From assembly GCA_021927905.1 (NCBI GenBank), contig BLLK01000020.1, forward strand, positions 2,294,001-2,358,000: 64,000 nt of DNA, written 5' to 3'. Source of the DNA: Chaetoceros tenuissimus (Eukaryota; Bacillariophyta; Thalassiosirophyceae; Chaetocerotales; Chaetocerotaceae). Both the position numbers and the translations under genes were made by a program. The first letter of the stretch is position 1; every line of letters begins with the position of its first letter. Of this stretch, positions 52,959 through 62,537 are shown piece by piece. Below the pieces are notes generated by a model that was not told the origin of the DNA, did not search any database, and worked only from the letters and a program-made list of their open reading frames with translations.

Positions 52959-54356
52959 TTAAACAGTCACTTGTACTTGTTCCTCAGGCGCTGCCACTTC
53001 TGCACTTGGTTCAGCTGGAACATCAACAGCCTCCATTTGCACATCTGCAACAGCTACCTTTGCCCCTTCAGTGGTTTCAGCTACTTCCTTTGCAACTTCA
53101 GCTACCCCATCTCCAGGTGTAAGGATGTGCTCTGAGAGATTCTCAGAAATTTCCTTTGCTACTTCCTTCGCACTCTTGTAGGTAGCGCACTTGACTTGGA
53201 TATCCTCCAACCCCTTATTCACCAACTCACAAAATGCATCATCTAGCAAATCACCCTCACGAATGATGCCATCCAAAGCAATGCGCATCTTGTCTCCTCT
53301 AGCCTTCTTTTCGATAAGATCATGGTCAACTTCAATCTTTGGTTTCTTTGGGATAGGTGCCTCAGTATCAAAAGCAGTAACCCCGTAGTCCTTTTCATTC
53401 TCAGAAGGTCTCAACTCATGCCCTGTGTGTCTGATGAATTTATCCACCACCATGAAGAAGCAGTGCTCATTCTCGTATATTCTAAAGACACATTTACATC
53501 TGCTACCTTCATCCACAGCTCTACAGGACTTTCTTCTTCTCTTGACCTCCTTCTTCTCCTTAGATTTACGCACAGGTTTCGCACGGAAGCAGCACATACG
53601 GTATTTGAAGTATCCTCCTTTCGGTCCATACTTTTCACATCCATTCATGATCATCTTTTCTGCACATTTGGACATACATGTAGCCTTGATCAAGTTGAAG
53701 AGAGGCTTGAAAGCATTGGTCGCTTCTTCACGAGTTCCATCTGTTTTCGGCTTGTACTTTTCAGGATTAAACACGTAGACAGAAGGGTACTGTACAGAAT
53801 TGATTCCAACCTTTTTCACAGTATCAATCATTCCCATAGTGTTGACTCCAGCAAGGGTCTCAGCTGCCTCAATGGTTGCAGGAGTAGCAACTTCAGCGTA
53901 AGATCTTTGAAGCATCATGTTGCGATCGAGGTATTCTTGATCAGGTCTAAAGATGTCAACTTCTTGGTATGGCAAGGAAGGATGTGGCTTGATCTCGGTC
54001 TTGTTGGTGTTCATGTCTTTATTTCCAGGAATAACTTGGACATCTGGAATAACACACATAGCATTGTATGCATGATGATGAAGACTGTGTACATTGATTG
54101 CAGGAACAGTAGGAAGTGGCGGAACCGCAGCCACATCAGGTTCCACAGCCTGGGTCTCCATAACAGCATCTTCTGGCTTTGCATCTTCAGGAGGTCCTAA
54201 AGGAGGCAGAACAGTAGTTCCATCCAGAGTAGGGCCAGCGGCAGGAGGAGGTACAGGTTCAGCAGCAGGAGCATCAACTGCAGCAGGTACAGGTGCAGGT
54301 TCTTGCACTTCTTTCGCTACATCTAGCGGTGGCATGGATTCTTCAGGCTTGGACAT
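52959..54356 (-). CDS. FAR1/WRKY-GCM1-like zinc-binding protein, possible transcription factor
   Basis: A 465-residue single-exon protein from the ATG at 54356. The N-terminus is Pro/Ala/Glu-rich. The middle (about residues 215-330) has clustered Cys (IKATCMSKCAEKMI, NGCEKYGPKGGYF, YRMCCFRAKP), a basic stretch (KKEVKRRRKSCR), then SRCKCVFRIYENEHCFFMVV ending FIRHTGHEL. The Cys...HxGH ending with basic residues and a short beta hairpin resembles FAR1/WRKY-GCM1 zinc domains derived from MULE transposases. No transposase domain is present. The C-terminus is a helical Ala/Glu/Val-rich tail. DNA binding is inferred. Confidence 0.5.
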   Translation of the reverse strand: MSKPEESMPPLDVAKEVQEPAPVPAAVDAPAAEPVPPPAAGPTLDGTTVLPPLGPPEDAKPEDAVMETQAVEPDVAAVPPLPTVPAINVHSLHHHAYNAMCVIPDVQVIPGNKDMNTNKTEIKPHPSLPYQEVDIFRPDQEYLDRNMMLQRSYAEVATPATIEAAETLAGVNTMGMIDTVKKVGINSVQYPSVYVFNPEKYKPKTDGTREEATNAFKPLFNLIKATCMSKCAEKMIMNGCEKYGPKGGYFKYRMCCFRAKPVRKSKEKKEVKRRRKSCRAVDEGSRCKCVFRIYENEHCFFMVVDKFIRHTGHELRPSENEKDYGVTAFDTEAPIPKKPKIEVDHDLIEKKARGDKMRIALDGIIREGDLLDDAFCELVNKGLEDIQVKCATYKSAKEVAKEISENLSEHILTPGDGVAEVAKEVAETTEGAKVAVADVQMEAVDVPAEPSAEVAAPEEQVQVTV

Positions 54357-54794
54357 GACAGGTGTTTTCAATCAGTTAATCTCCTTGATGCAGATGAAAG
54401 CTTCTTGATGAATAAGGCTTTCTCAAAAATTTAAATTGAAATGTGAGATCAATTTCGGCTCGGTCGAGGTGGTAGGTAACTAGCTATGTATTACCAAAAG
54501 TGTATTTTATGTTTTGTGTGTGAGTGCAGCGAGCGAGTAGTGTTGTGTTCGTTCAGCTCTCTCTCTAGCTAGAAGTAGAACACCACGTCGCCGAGGAGCA
54601 GTTGAATGGCTGGCGCCATTGCCATTTTTTTGAAACGAAATGTCTGCTCATGATTGATTCAGTCCCATATACTCCGTTTTTTACTCACACTTTCATTCTC
54701 TTTTGCATTGAATTGGACCACTTGCCACTGTCTCTATCATCAGACACAGTACTTATGTTTATCGCCGCAATCAAAGAAGTATATCCTTTTACAA
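54357..54794. other. Intergenic, divergent promoter region
   Basis: A 438-bp spacer with an upstream open frame that lacks an ATG until 54795. GAGCGAGTAG and CTCTCTCTAGCTAG runs near 54530-54575. No defined element. Confidence 0.35.
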
Positions 54795-56255
54795 ATGTTT
54801 GACACACAGAAGCAAGATAAAGATGAGATATCCTCTCTCTTTGTAGGATCTTTCAACATGAATGGCAACAACATATCGAAAATTGATGCAGACAAATGGT
54901 TGAATAGAAGTACATCTTACAAGATAAAGATTGATGATGACAAGAAAACTCGTACACTCAAGAATCATACAAAAGCTATTGAGTCTGACTTGGTAATTCT
55001 ATCGTTACAAGAGTGTCCGACTGCACCTAGTCAAGATTATTTTTCATCTACAGACCGATATCAACCAATAGTTCAAAGAATGACATCGACCATATCCTCT
55101 ACGAAACAAACCAAGGATCAAGTACCATCTGTGATTAAGTCTGTTTTATCTAGAAAACATACTCTAGTTGCAGACCTAGCCATGGGTGAAACACCATGTC
55201 AAACATCGAAATGGTACGGATATATTCGTTTACTAGTGTTTGCAAAGCGAAATGTACTTCATCACATTCATCCATCGCCATCGTCGCCCAAACGATGTTC
55301 TACGACTTCCCTTGAAGGAAATGAAATGCATTCCTCGAATAAACGTCATTGTGGAACATATCACAATGCAAGCAGAAATATAATACCAATTCTTGTTCCA
55401 GCTGGAAGAAAAGCAAATGATAAACCAGAATATCATCCTTTCTACAAACAGAATCAGAGTCCTGATAAAGGGGCTGTTTGTCTCTATATACCCAAACTGG
55501 AATGGCTGATTTGTTCCATGCATTTATGTGGAACTAACCAATACAATGTTCCAGAAGATCATTTTGATGCTATACGCGTGAAGGAAATCAATACAATTGC
55601 TGAAACTTGTGTTACAACGTTGAGAAATGCTGAAGTTATAGATGAAAATACCAATTATTCGACTATCCTTTGTGGTGATTTGAACTTTCGGGTTGAAGTT
55701 TATTCAGAACCAAAAGAGAAACATCGTGGTGGGAGAGATTTTCAAGCTGTTTCCAATGTTTTGAATCTTTGTCAAATGAGCAATGACAAGAGTGATACAA
55801 TACAATTGAATTCATTGTTTCATGATCATGATAGATTAATCAAGCTATTGCGTTACGTTCGAGACAATCAAGGCAATCAAGATTCTTTGGAAGTTTCACC
55901 TTTCTCCAGTCTAAGCGCTTTTGGCAAAAATCTAATGAATGCCAATGATACAATTCAGCTATTTGCTCCATCATCAGATACCTTCATCCAACAACATCAT
56001 GTTATTTTTCCTAGCTTTACTTTTCCTAAAGCACCTGGAGACACTCGTAAAGAAGCTAGCAATATTTCTTCAAGTATGCCACATCGCAAATATGCAGATA
56101 AGAGAACTCCTTCTTGGACAGATCGAATACTAGTCAACGATCTTTTTCTTCAATTAGGATGGAAGATTGACTCAAGCTATGCTAATCACGATATCTTATC
56201 TTCTGATCACGTCCCTGTCAGCGCATCTTTTCATTTCAGCCATAATATAGTGTAA
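54795..56255 (+). CDS. Inositol polyphosphate 5-phosphatase
   Basis: A 486-residue single-exon protein. The endonuclease/exonuclease/phosphatase fold begins FVGSFNMNGN (metal-ligand Asn) and LVILSLQE (metal-ligand Glu). The family signatures ILCGDLNFRVE (canonical WxGDxNFR) and KRTPSWTDRIL (canonical RxPAWCDRIL) are present, as is SSDHVPVSASF near the C-terminus (catalytic Asp-His). The Cys of PAWCDR is Thr here, which occurs in some members. A ~90-residue insertion after YGYIRLLVFAKRNV is disordered and specific to this protein. It removes the 5-phosphate from inositol phosphates or phosphoinositides; lipid versus soluble substrate is undecided. No membrane-targeting domain is attached. Confidence 0.9.
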   Translation: MFDTQKQDKDEISSLFVGSFNMNGNNISKIDADKWLNRSTSYKIKIDDDKKTRTLKNHTKAIESDLVILSLQECPTAPSQDYFSSTDRYQPIVQRMTSTISSTKQTKDQVPSVIKSVLSRKHTLVADLAMGETPCQTSKWYGYIRLLVFAKRNVLHHIHPSPSSPKRCSTTSLEGNEMHSSNKRHCGTYHNASRNIIPILVPAGRKANDKPEYHPFYKQNQSPDKGAVCLYIPKLEWLICSMHLCGTNQYNVPEDHFDAIRVKEINTIAETCVTTLRNAEVIDENTNYSTILCGDLNFRVEVYSEPKEKHRGGRDFQAVSNVLNLCQMSNDKSDTIQLNSLFHDHDRLIKLLRYVRDNQGNQDSLEVSPFSSLSAFGKNLMNANDTIQLFAPSSDTFIQQHHVIFPSFTFPKAPGDTRKEASNISSSMPHRKYADKRTPSWTDRILVNDLFLQLGWKIDSSYANHDILSSDHVPVSASFHFSHNIV

Positions 56256-56433
56256 ATAAGTGTGTACATAGATTTTACATATTCTATATTTGAAGCGAAT
56301 ATGACTTTATACTTTTGATTTAGCTCTTTGACTATTTCGTAAAATTTCAAGGAATAAAAGCCAATATTCTCTTGTTTCAATCATTTACATAGGAAATCAC
56401 TGTGTGGGTGTGTGGTATGTCTCAGATAGCAAA

Positions 56434-57704
56434 TTAACCTTCAAGATCAATTGGGTCAATCAAGTTCTCAGAGAATTGCTTGAGCTTATCTACTCCACGT
56501 ACTTCATAGTCCAACAATGGCATCAAAGTTACATTGAAATCATCTCCGTAAAGATCAAAGCACTGTCCAATGTATTTATCTTGCATCTTCTTTCTCGCCA
56601 TCATTTTTGCACAGATTTCTTGTGCTTCCTTCGGAAGAGAAGCTGTGTTTTCAGCCAACCATTCACCCAATTCTTCTGCATCCTTTTCTGGGAAAAGAAC
56701 CTGATTCACGACAATGTTATGAGAGTCAATTCCGAACTTGGACAACTCCTGAACCAAACGCTCAGTCTCAAAAATGGAGAGGAACTCAGGGATACAAACA
56801 CAAACAAAAGTGGTAAGTTCTGGGTCCTGGAATGCATCATTGACCTTGTTAATGATCGATCTAGTTTCTTCCAATCTTCCCAACATCATATCCTGCATCT
56901 GTCCAGGGTTTCCTCCTCCAAACATTGCAGAAGCTTGTCCAATCAATCCTCCAAAACGATCCTTCAACTCCATAAGTTTTCCAAGTGCCTTCTCGAGAAT
57001 AGTTGGGAATGACAAAAGACGAAGGGTATGCCCAGTTGGCGCAGTATCAAATACTACAACGTCGTAATCCAAAGACTGAACTTGCTTCATCAGTTCAGAA
57101 AAAGACATTGCTTCATCAATACCAGGAATAGAAGAGGTAAGTTCTGCCATGAGTGCATTGATTCCTGAATCATCTTCGGATCCAGAGGATTCTACCATCG
57201 ATTCTTGCATTTTTTCCATGTCGTCATTAGCATCGATTTCCATAGCGGATAGGTTATCGAAGCCATTAATTGGAGTTGGCTCGCGTCCAATCTTTTGGCA
57301 GAATGCATCGGAAAGGTTATGTGCTGGATCAGTAGATACAATCAATACCTATGATAAAAAGAGTGATGACAGAGACAATGTTAAAGAATGAAAAGAAATG
57401 AGAAACGACAAGATTGATATGACAATTTTTTCCTCAAGATTAAGTAATGTATAGAGAGACACCAATGCAGAACAGAATTTCATTATCTCATATCCTGGGT
57501 GGAGTCTACAGTAAATTCAATACTAAAAGGACAAAGAGAACGCACCTTCTTTCTGTATTTAGCAAGCTGTGCTCCAAGGCAACATGAAGTAGTGGTCTTT
57601 CCTACTCCTCCCTTTCCTCCAACGAATACCCATTGAAGAGACTCCTGGTCGATAATATTCTTGAGGGATGGCTCAGGAAGATCAGAATCGTCAAAGTCTG
57701 CCAT
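56434..57704 (-). CDS. GET3: Get3/ArsA-type ATPase for tail-anchored protein insertion
   Basis: Exons 57704-57546 and 57348-56434 (197-nt intron, starting GTGCGT) give 357 residues. Walker A is the deviant [12 protein letters not shown] (residues 29-40). The join gives [16 protein letters not shown] (switch I). [16 protein letters not shown] is switch II. Gly/Met-rich helices around [16 protein letters not shown] correspond to the client groove. [17 protein letters not shown] is the Get3 C-terminal signature. The zinc-binding CxxC that dimerises fungal and animal Get3 is reduced to CAKM, so one cysteine is missing. Get3 delivers tail-anchored proteins to the ER. No transit peptide is seen, which supports a cytosolic form. 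Confidence 0.92.
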
Positions 57705-58270
57705 TTTGAATTTGTTTTTAGTTTTAAAATAGGATTAGATGGTCCTTCTTCCTTGTGTATCTATTGGCATCGATAGTTCATCAACCGTCACGAAAGGGAG
57801 TGCATTTGAACGCAACCGTACATTTTCATCCACATCAAGTAGGGTTCAGAAATGGGATTCGATATGAACCTGTTTTGTAACTATTCCAATATGCATTATA
57901 GTAACAAGTCTGTATTGTAAGTACTTAAGTACGTACAGAATAAATAAAAACAAGGTTTTTCCAAGATGCACAATCAACCACTGACACAAAAAGTCAAATG
58001 GATTGGTTCCTTGAGTAGTATATTTTCATTCCCATCCCTTTGCATCTCCATTTTCTATTTTCTATCAACAATCCATACTGTTGCTTGTTGCTTATGTCTG
58101 CTGTTGAAAGGCCAGAAATTTCGCAGGACGGAACGTTGTTCTGTTCTGAAAAAACGATGGAATCTTTTGTCGCTGTGTCTTAGTAAGGCTTGATGATCAG
58201 CCTTTTTCTGAATTTCCTCGAGGATGATGACCATGACTCTATTTTTTTTTCATCCTTATCCAGGTCTGCC
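57705..58270. other. Intergenic, 5' flank of GET3
   Basis: Spacer of GET3's promoter side. GTACGTAC at 57929-57936, next to a weak AGTACTTAAGTACG palindrome. No credible ORF. Confidence 0.4.
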
Positions 58271-58312
58271 AACATTTCCCAATCAACATTTCCCAATCAA
58301 CATTTCCCAGCG
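58271..58312. repeat. 14-bp tandem repeat (AACATTTCCCAATC x 3)
   Basis: Three consecutive units, the last ending in AG after ten bases, with no mismatch. A short minisatellite in the intergenic region. Confidence 0.9.
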
Positions 58313-58571
58313 CTAGCAGCGAGGAGAAGAAGCAATTGGATTCTCTCTTGAGGATGCCATGAATGCTTTCTACGTGTGTTTTACTTCTACAGTGTACAAT
58401 GAACAGAAATTTCCTAATTATGTATAACTAATATAAATTTAAGTTTATGAAGGTTTATGAATAAGTAGCAGTGATGTAGTATTCTTCACCAAGTAATGAA
58501 TTCTAAAAAGGGACGGGACAAAACATGAAATATGTACAAGTTGCAAGGAGAAACTTCCTTACTCATGAGTT
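58313..58571. other. Intergenic, 3' flank
   Basis: AT-rich tail of the spacer before the stop of the Ser-rich gene. Nothing recognised. Confidence 0.3.
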
Positions 58572-59549
58572 CTAGAGTGCACTCGCAAAGGATAAGAGAC
58601 TGAGTTCATCATCGTCTGGAAGTGCATCTTGTCCAAAGTGTGGTTCATAGCTTTCTTCATATGTAGAAGATGGGAGGTTGTTGTAACTTCCAGTATTCGA
58701 CACAGCTGCAATGGAGCGTTCTTCTGCACAAAAGTTGTTCATAGGTCTAGTAGGAAGATTTGATGAATATGATCTCGAACTTGCTTCTTTCGAGGAGTTC
58801 AAGTGGTCCATACTCACACATCTCTTTCCACAGTTGAAAGAGTTACATGAAGAGCAGTCATGGAAGTCATAGCCAGCACTTCGTTCTCTAGAGGAATTGG
58901 ATACATCAAATGTATGGGACCTATAGCGCTTAGATGGAGAAGACCTTATGAATTCTTCATTTGCATAATGGCAGAACTCTCTGGTTTGTTCGAAGGGGTA
59001 GCAGTCATGGTTGTCGTGCAAGGAGCGACTTGAACCTCTTCTAGAAGATGATGACGCATCGAATGTTTGAGACCTGGAGCGTTTACTTGTTACGGAAGTG
59101 CTCATACAGTCTTCTTCACAGTAGAAGTTCAATTCTTTTGCATAAGTTTTTGTAGAAGGTTGCATAGGTGATGCTCTTCTACTACCCAGAGACAGCCGAG
59201 AGTCGTTGTTGTCAGCATGTACAAGATGGAGATCGTTCATCGTCTTGGGAGAGGAAACAGACACATCAAATGAAATAGACTTCGTACGAGAACGCTCGCT
59301 GATATCTAAGTCACTCTTTGTTCTTCTAGAGGATCTCTTCACTTTAAGTGAAGGTTTCTTTTGAGGGGAAGAAGAAAACATAGCCATTTGTCGGTCCAGG
59401 AAAGCAATTTCACCATGCGAACACATAGCTCTTGCCTTCTGAACTAGCTTCCTACTCTCGTCAGTCTTATCCATTAGCTTTAGCAAGCGTTGTGGATGAG
59501 CGTTGTAGGAATCATCGTAATCTTGTGGAGCTGTATTAGTGGTGCTCAT
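58572..59549 (-). CDS. Ser-rich protein with repeated RxxS-(I/T)F-D motif, unknown
   Basis: A 325-residue single-exon protein from the ATG at 59549. It is Ser/Arg/Asp-rich and disordered. A short unit occurs three times: TKSISFDVSVSSP, RSQTFDASSSSRRGS and YRSHTFDVSNSSRERS. Each offers basophilic kinase sites. Between units are Cys/His-rich stretches (CYPFEQTREFCHY, DFHDCSSCNSFNCGKRC) of unclear structure. The N-terminus has one helix (HPQRLLKLMDKTDESRKLVQKAR). The C-terminus is DDDELSLLSFASAL. Likely a phosphoregulated protein; no family recognised. Confidence 0.5.
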   Translation of the reverse strand: MSTTNTAPQDYDDSYNAHPQRLLKLMDKTDESRKLVQKARAMCSHGEIAFLDRQMAMFSSSPQKKPSLKVKRSSRRTKSDLDISERSRTKSISFDVSVSSPKTMNDLHLVHADNNDSRLSLGSRRASPMQPSTKTYAKELNFYCEEDCMSTSVTSKRSRSQTFDASSSSRRGSSRSLHDNHDCYPFEQTREFCHYANEEFIRSSPSKRYRSHTFDVSNSSRERSAGYDFHDCSSCNSFNCGKRCVSMDHLNSSKEASSRSYSSNLPTRPMNNFCAEERSIAAVSNTGSYNNLPSSTYEESYEPHFGQDALPDDDELSLLSFASAL

Positions 59550-61083
59550 TTTAATTTGCAGTTCTATGTGCAAAACAGTATTATGTCGTGTGCTCAGTGA
59601 ATGTGATATATTTTTTCGTTCGACGCACGGATGTTGGATCTGCCTCGGCAGCAGAAGAAGTTGGAAAATTCTTAAAGATTCACGAGAACTATTGAATGTG
59701 CAAATGCCAGAATGACATATTTGAATGTGTAATGACATAAAATAACCTAAATAATCTTCGTTCACGACTATAGTTTTACCGATTTCGACCGGAAAAAGAA
59801 GAAATAAGATTTACTAAGACAAAGATGGTGCCAATCATGGGAAGCTCACTGCTGAGTCATCCAGGTCCGCTGGAAGTTGATTGGATGGTAGTAAAGAACA
59901 ATTTTTATGGTTCGAAATCAGAACGCATACATTATGAGACTGTTAAGACTTCATACAGGGACGGACAATATTTTTTATTATTTATCCGAACCAATGCTTT
60001 GTTACCTTTGAGTGGAGTCTAGCTGATGCATGATGTGTAATCTGACTTTCGAATACGTTCATGGAAACTTGTGGTCCACTTCAACTCTTGTTTGAGATTT
60101 CTTCCCATGTGCTTTGACTTTTGCGATCTCGAACATGGATGGAACATGGATGGAAATACTAAAATGTTGCTACTTTCTTAGGTGGTCAGGATGTATTGCA
60201 TTAGGAAGGATGGAATGTGTTAGGAACGAAAGCTTCCTATATTGTTGAAGTTAAGTGCTGTTCAACTGCCGACGATATTGTACTACATACTTCATGCATA
60301 TTTCCTTTGCTTAGGAAGGTTGCCAATTGCCAAGAAAGTTAATCACATGGTTTAGAACATATTATTACTATCAAAGATAAAATCCACCATACTTGAATCA
60401 TTCACCAGCAAGCTACTACACATGTTCATAATTCTGAGAAAACTCTTTTAACACATGGTCATTGGTCATCATTACATCAAAATTACATCACCGATCGACT
60501 ACATCAACAACCAGTACAACTCGTCTGACGCATTAGTAAGTTGAATGTCCACCACCAACCTAATAGCTACTTATTACTCAAATAATGATAAATGATATAT
60601 GTACAATGTTTTTCTTCCATCAACTAAGGTGCTGTACTAGTAGGTATGCAGTATTTTCTTTTTTCCTTTTTTTTAAACATACTCGTACAATTTTGCTGCT
60701 ATCTACTCTGTCAGCCATAGGCCTTTTCTTGTCACTATGTGATGCTGCCTTCTATACAATTTTGCTGCCGAAGCACATCAATGCAACTCTAACTACTGCT
60801 ACATCATGCAATGAGAAGAACCTCTACTACATCGTGCTCCTAAATAATTCCATAAACATCCAAACTTCAAAAAGAATTAAAGGATCTCATTTGCATCTTC
60901 ATCTACTACGGGTAAATTCTGCCAAAGTATTCACACTTCGGAGAAACAAATAAATACTCCAAAAGGATCAGTGATTCAAGTGACAATCTCGGCAGCTCGG
61001 TAGTACCAAATTATTATTTTCTTCCGCAGTTCCGCAGTTCCACAGTTCCGCATTCCTTCCCTTGAACGTTCAAACACATCATC
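59550..61083. other. Intergenic, 1.5 kb
   Basis: Two short ORFs (59825-60022 and 60585-60953) have no recognisable domain. A 10-bp GTTCCGCA-type short direct repeat lies at about 61027-61052 before the next start. No RNA gene or repeat longer than ~30 bp is seen. It holds promoters for both flanking genes. Confidence 0.4.
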
Positions 61084-62362
61084 ATGACAAGCAGCGCTTC
61101 TTCTCTGCTAGCAAAGTATACAACACTCACTTCTTCTATAGAATCTAACAGAAAAGCAATTCAAAATGCCGAACTTGAATTGGACGCATTGCAAGCCCGG
61201 CATGAAGCACTCATTGATTCAAGCAATCAGATGAATCAGGAACTACAAGTGGCTAGAGAGGAAACGCGTGAATTATCCTACGCGCTATCGAAAGCATCCA
61301 ACGAAAAGAACCAACTCTGTGAAAACAAGAGGCATCAACAAGAGTCGATTCTCGAGATTGAAAATTTGAATCGGAAATTGCAGCTTATTCAGAGACAGAG
61401 GAGAGATGAGAGAAATAAATTCTTGCGTTATTGTTCTAATTTTAGAAATGTTTTGAAAAGAAATAGAATCGAGTTGGCACATGAGAGTCAAATCACTGTT
61501 TCTGATTCCGAAGATGATGACTTGATCAAAGCAAAAAATGATTTGGAAGCATCCATTCAAGCTTTGGAAGATGCAAGAGAATCTCATGCGGAAATGAGCG
61601 ACAAGAGACAAAGACTTGAAAAGGAAAAGGATGATAGGGAGGCTAATTTGAATCAGCAAAAGAAGCAGTTGGAGAAATTGCGCCGAGATATTGATTCCCA
61701 GAATGGTGAACTGAATGATTTGCAAAATTCTACTATTGAATGTGAAGAAATGGCTTCAGCGTATGAAAGAGGTGAGTGTTGGAAACTTTTCCAAAATGAA
61801 ATGATTATAAATAGATCCTGTCAACTCATATTCTCGAACACAAATAATACTTGTCATGTCCACTTTAGATGCGAAAAGGCGCAGACTCCAACAACAGCAA
61901 TCTGGAAGAACACCATATAGACAAACGCAATTTACGACGCCTCGAAACCAATCCAATACTTCTGTCGGTATTACTCCGCGATCAAACACGATTTCAAATC
62001 CATATCGTAAAACTACATCAGCATTACCCATTCAGAATCCATATAGCCGTAGTGAAGTGCAACAACAGCATCCTCATCGTGCTGGAAGGATTCGTGTAGA
62101 TCGTCAGTTTTCTACCCCAGTTTCAATCGCTGATTTTGGAAATACAACGAATCAGAATTCTGTCACTGTTGAGAATGATCAAGGTCGTGAGAATAATGCT
62201 TCTTCACAAACACCAAGAAATGATGCGATTGTAATGAATCCAATGTCATTCGATAGGATCTCTTCCATTTCCATTGGTAATTTCGAGAGTGATTGCGACA
62301 ATGACGATAGTAGCAGTAGTGCAAGTGACGATATTTTACAATTTGCACCATTTGACCACTAA
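61084..62362 (+). CDS. Coiled-coil protein with disordered C-terminus, unknown
   Basis: Exons 61084-61771 and 61869-62362 (97-nt intron) give 393 residues. Residues ~1-230 are continuous coiled coil (LELDALQARHEALIDSSNQM; DKRQRLEKEKDDREANLNQQ), interrupted at ~150 by acidic VSDSEDDD. The splice joins YERG to DAKRRRLQQQQ, a basic and Gln-rich start of a disordered tail with TPR/TPYR repeats (TPRNQ, TPRSN). Acidic end (CDNDDSSSSASDD). The architecture recalls coiled-coil subunits that bind nucleic acids or microtubules; CCDC122 or similar could not be asserted. Confidence 0.6.
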
Positions 62363-62537
62363 AAAATGGAACAGTATCATTTGACTGTTTCTTGATAGAT
62401 TTGTCTTTGAACACCCCAAACTTTCTACAAAATGAATGATATTTACAATGGGAATGAATGTAAATGGAAATTATGTAAATATACTAGAGAGTAAAATAGT
62501 CTAGAATCACAGGAATGTTCTTGTAGCCTAATCTCTT

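Noticed and set aside
59825-60022. 65-codon ORF
   Set aside because: No recognisable content or homology signal; left as intergenic.
60585-60953. 122-codon hydrophobic ORF
   Set aside because: Composition is that of AT-rich spacer and no conserved motif or signal peptide-domain pattern is seen.
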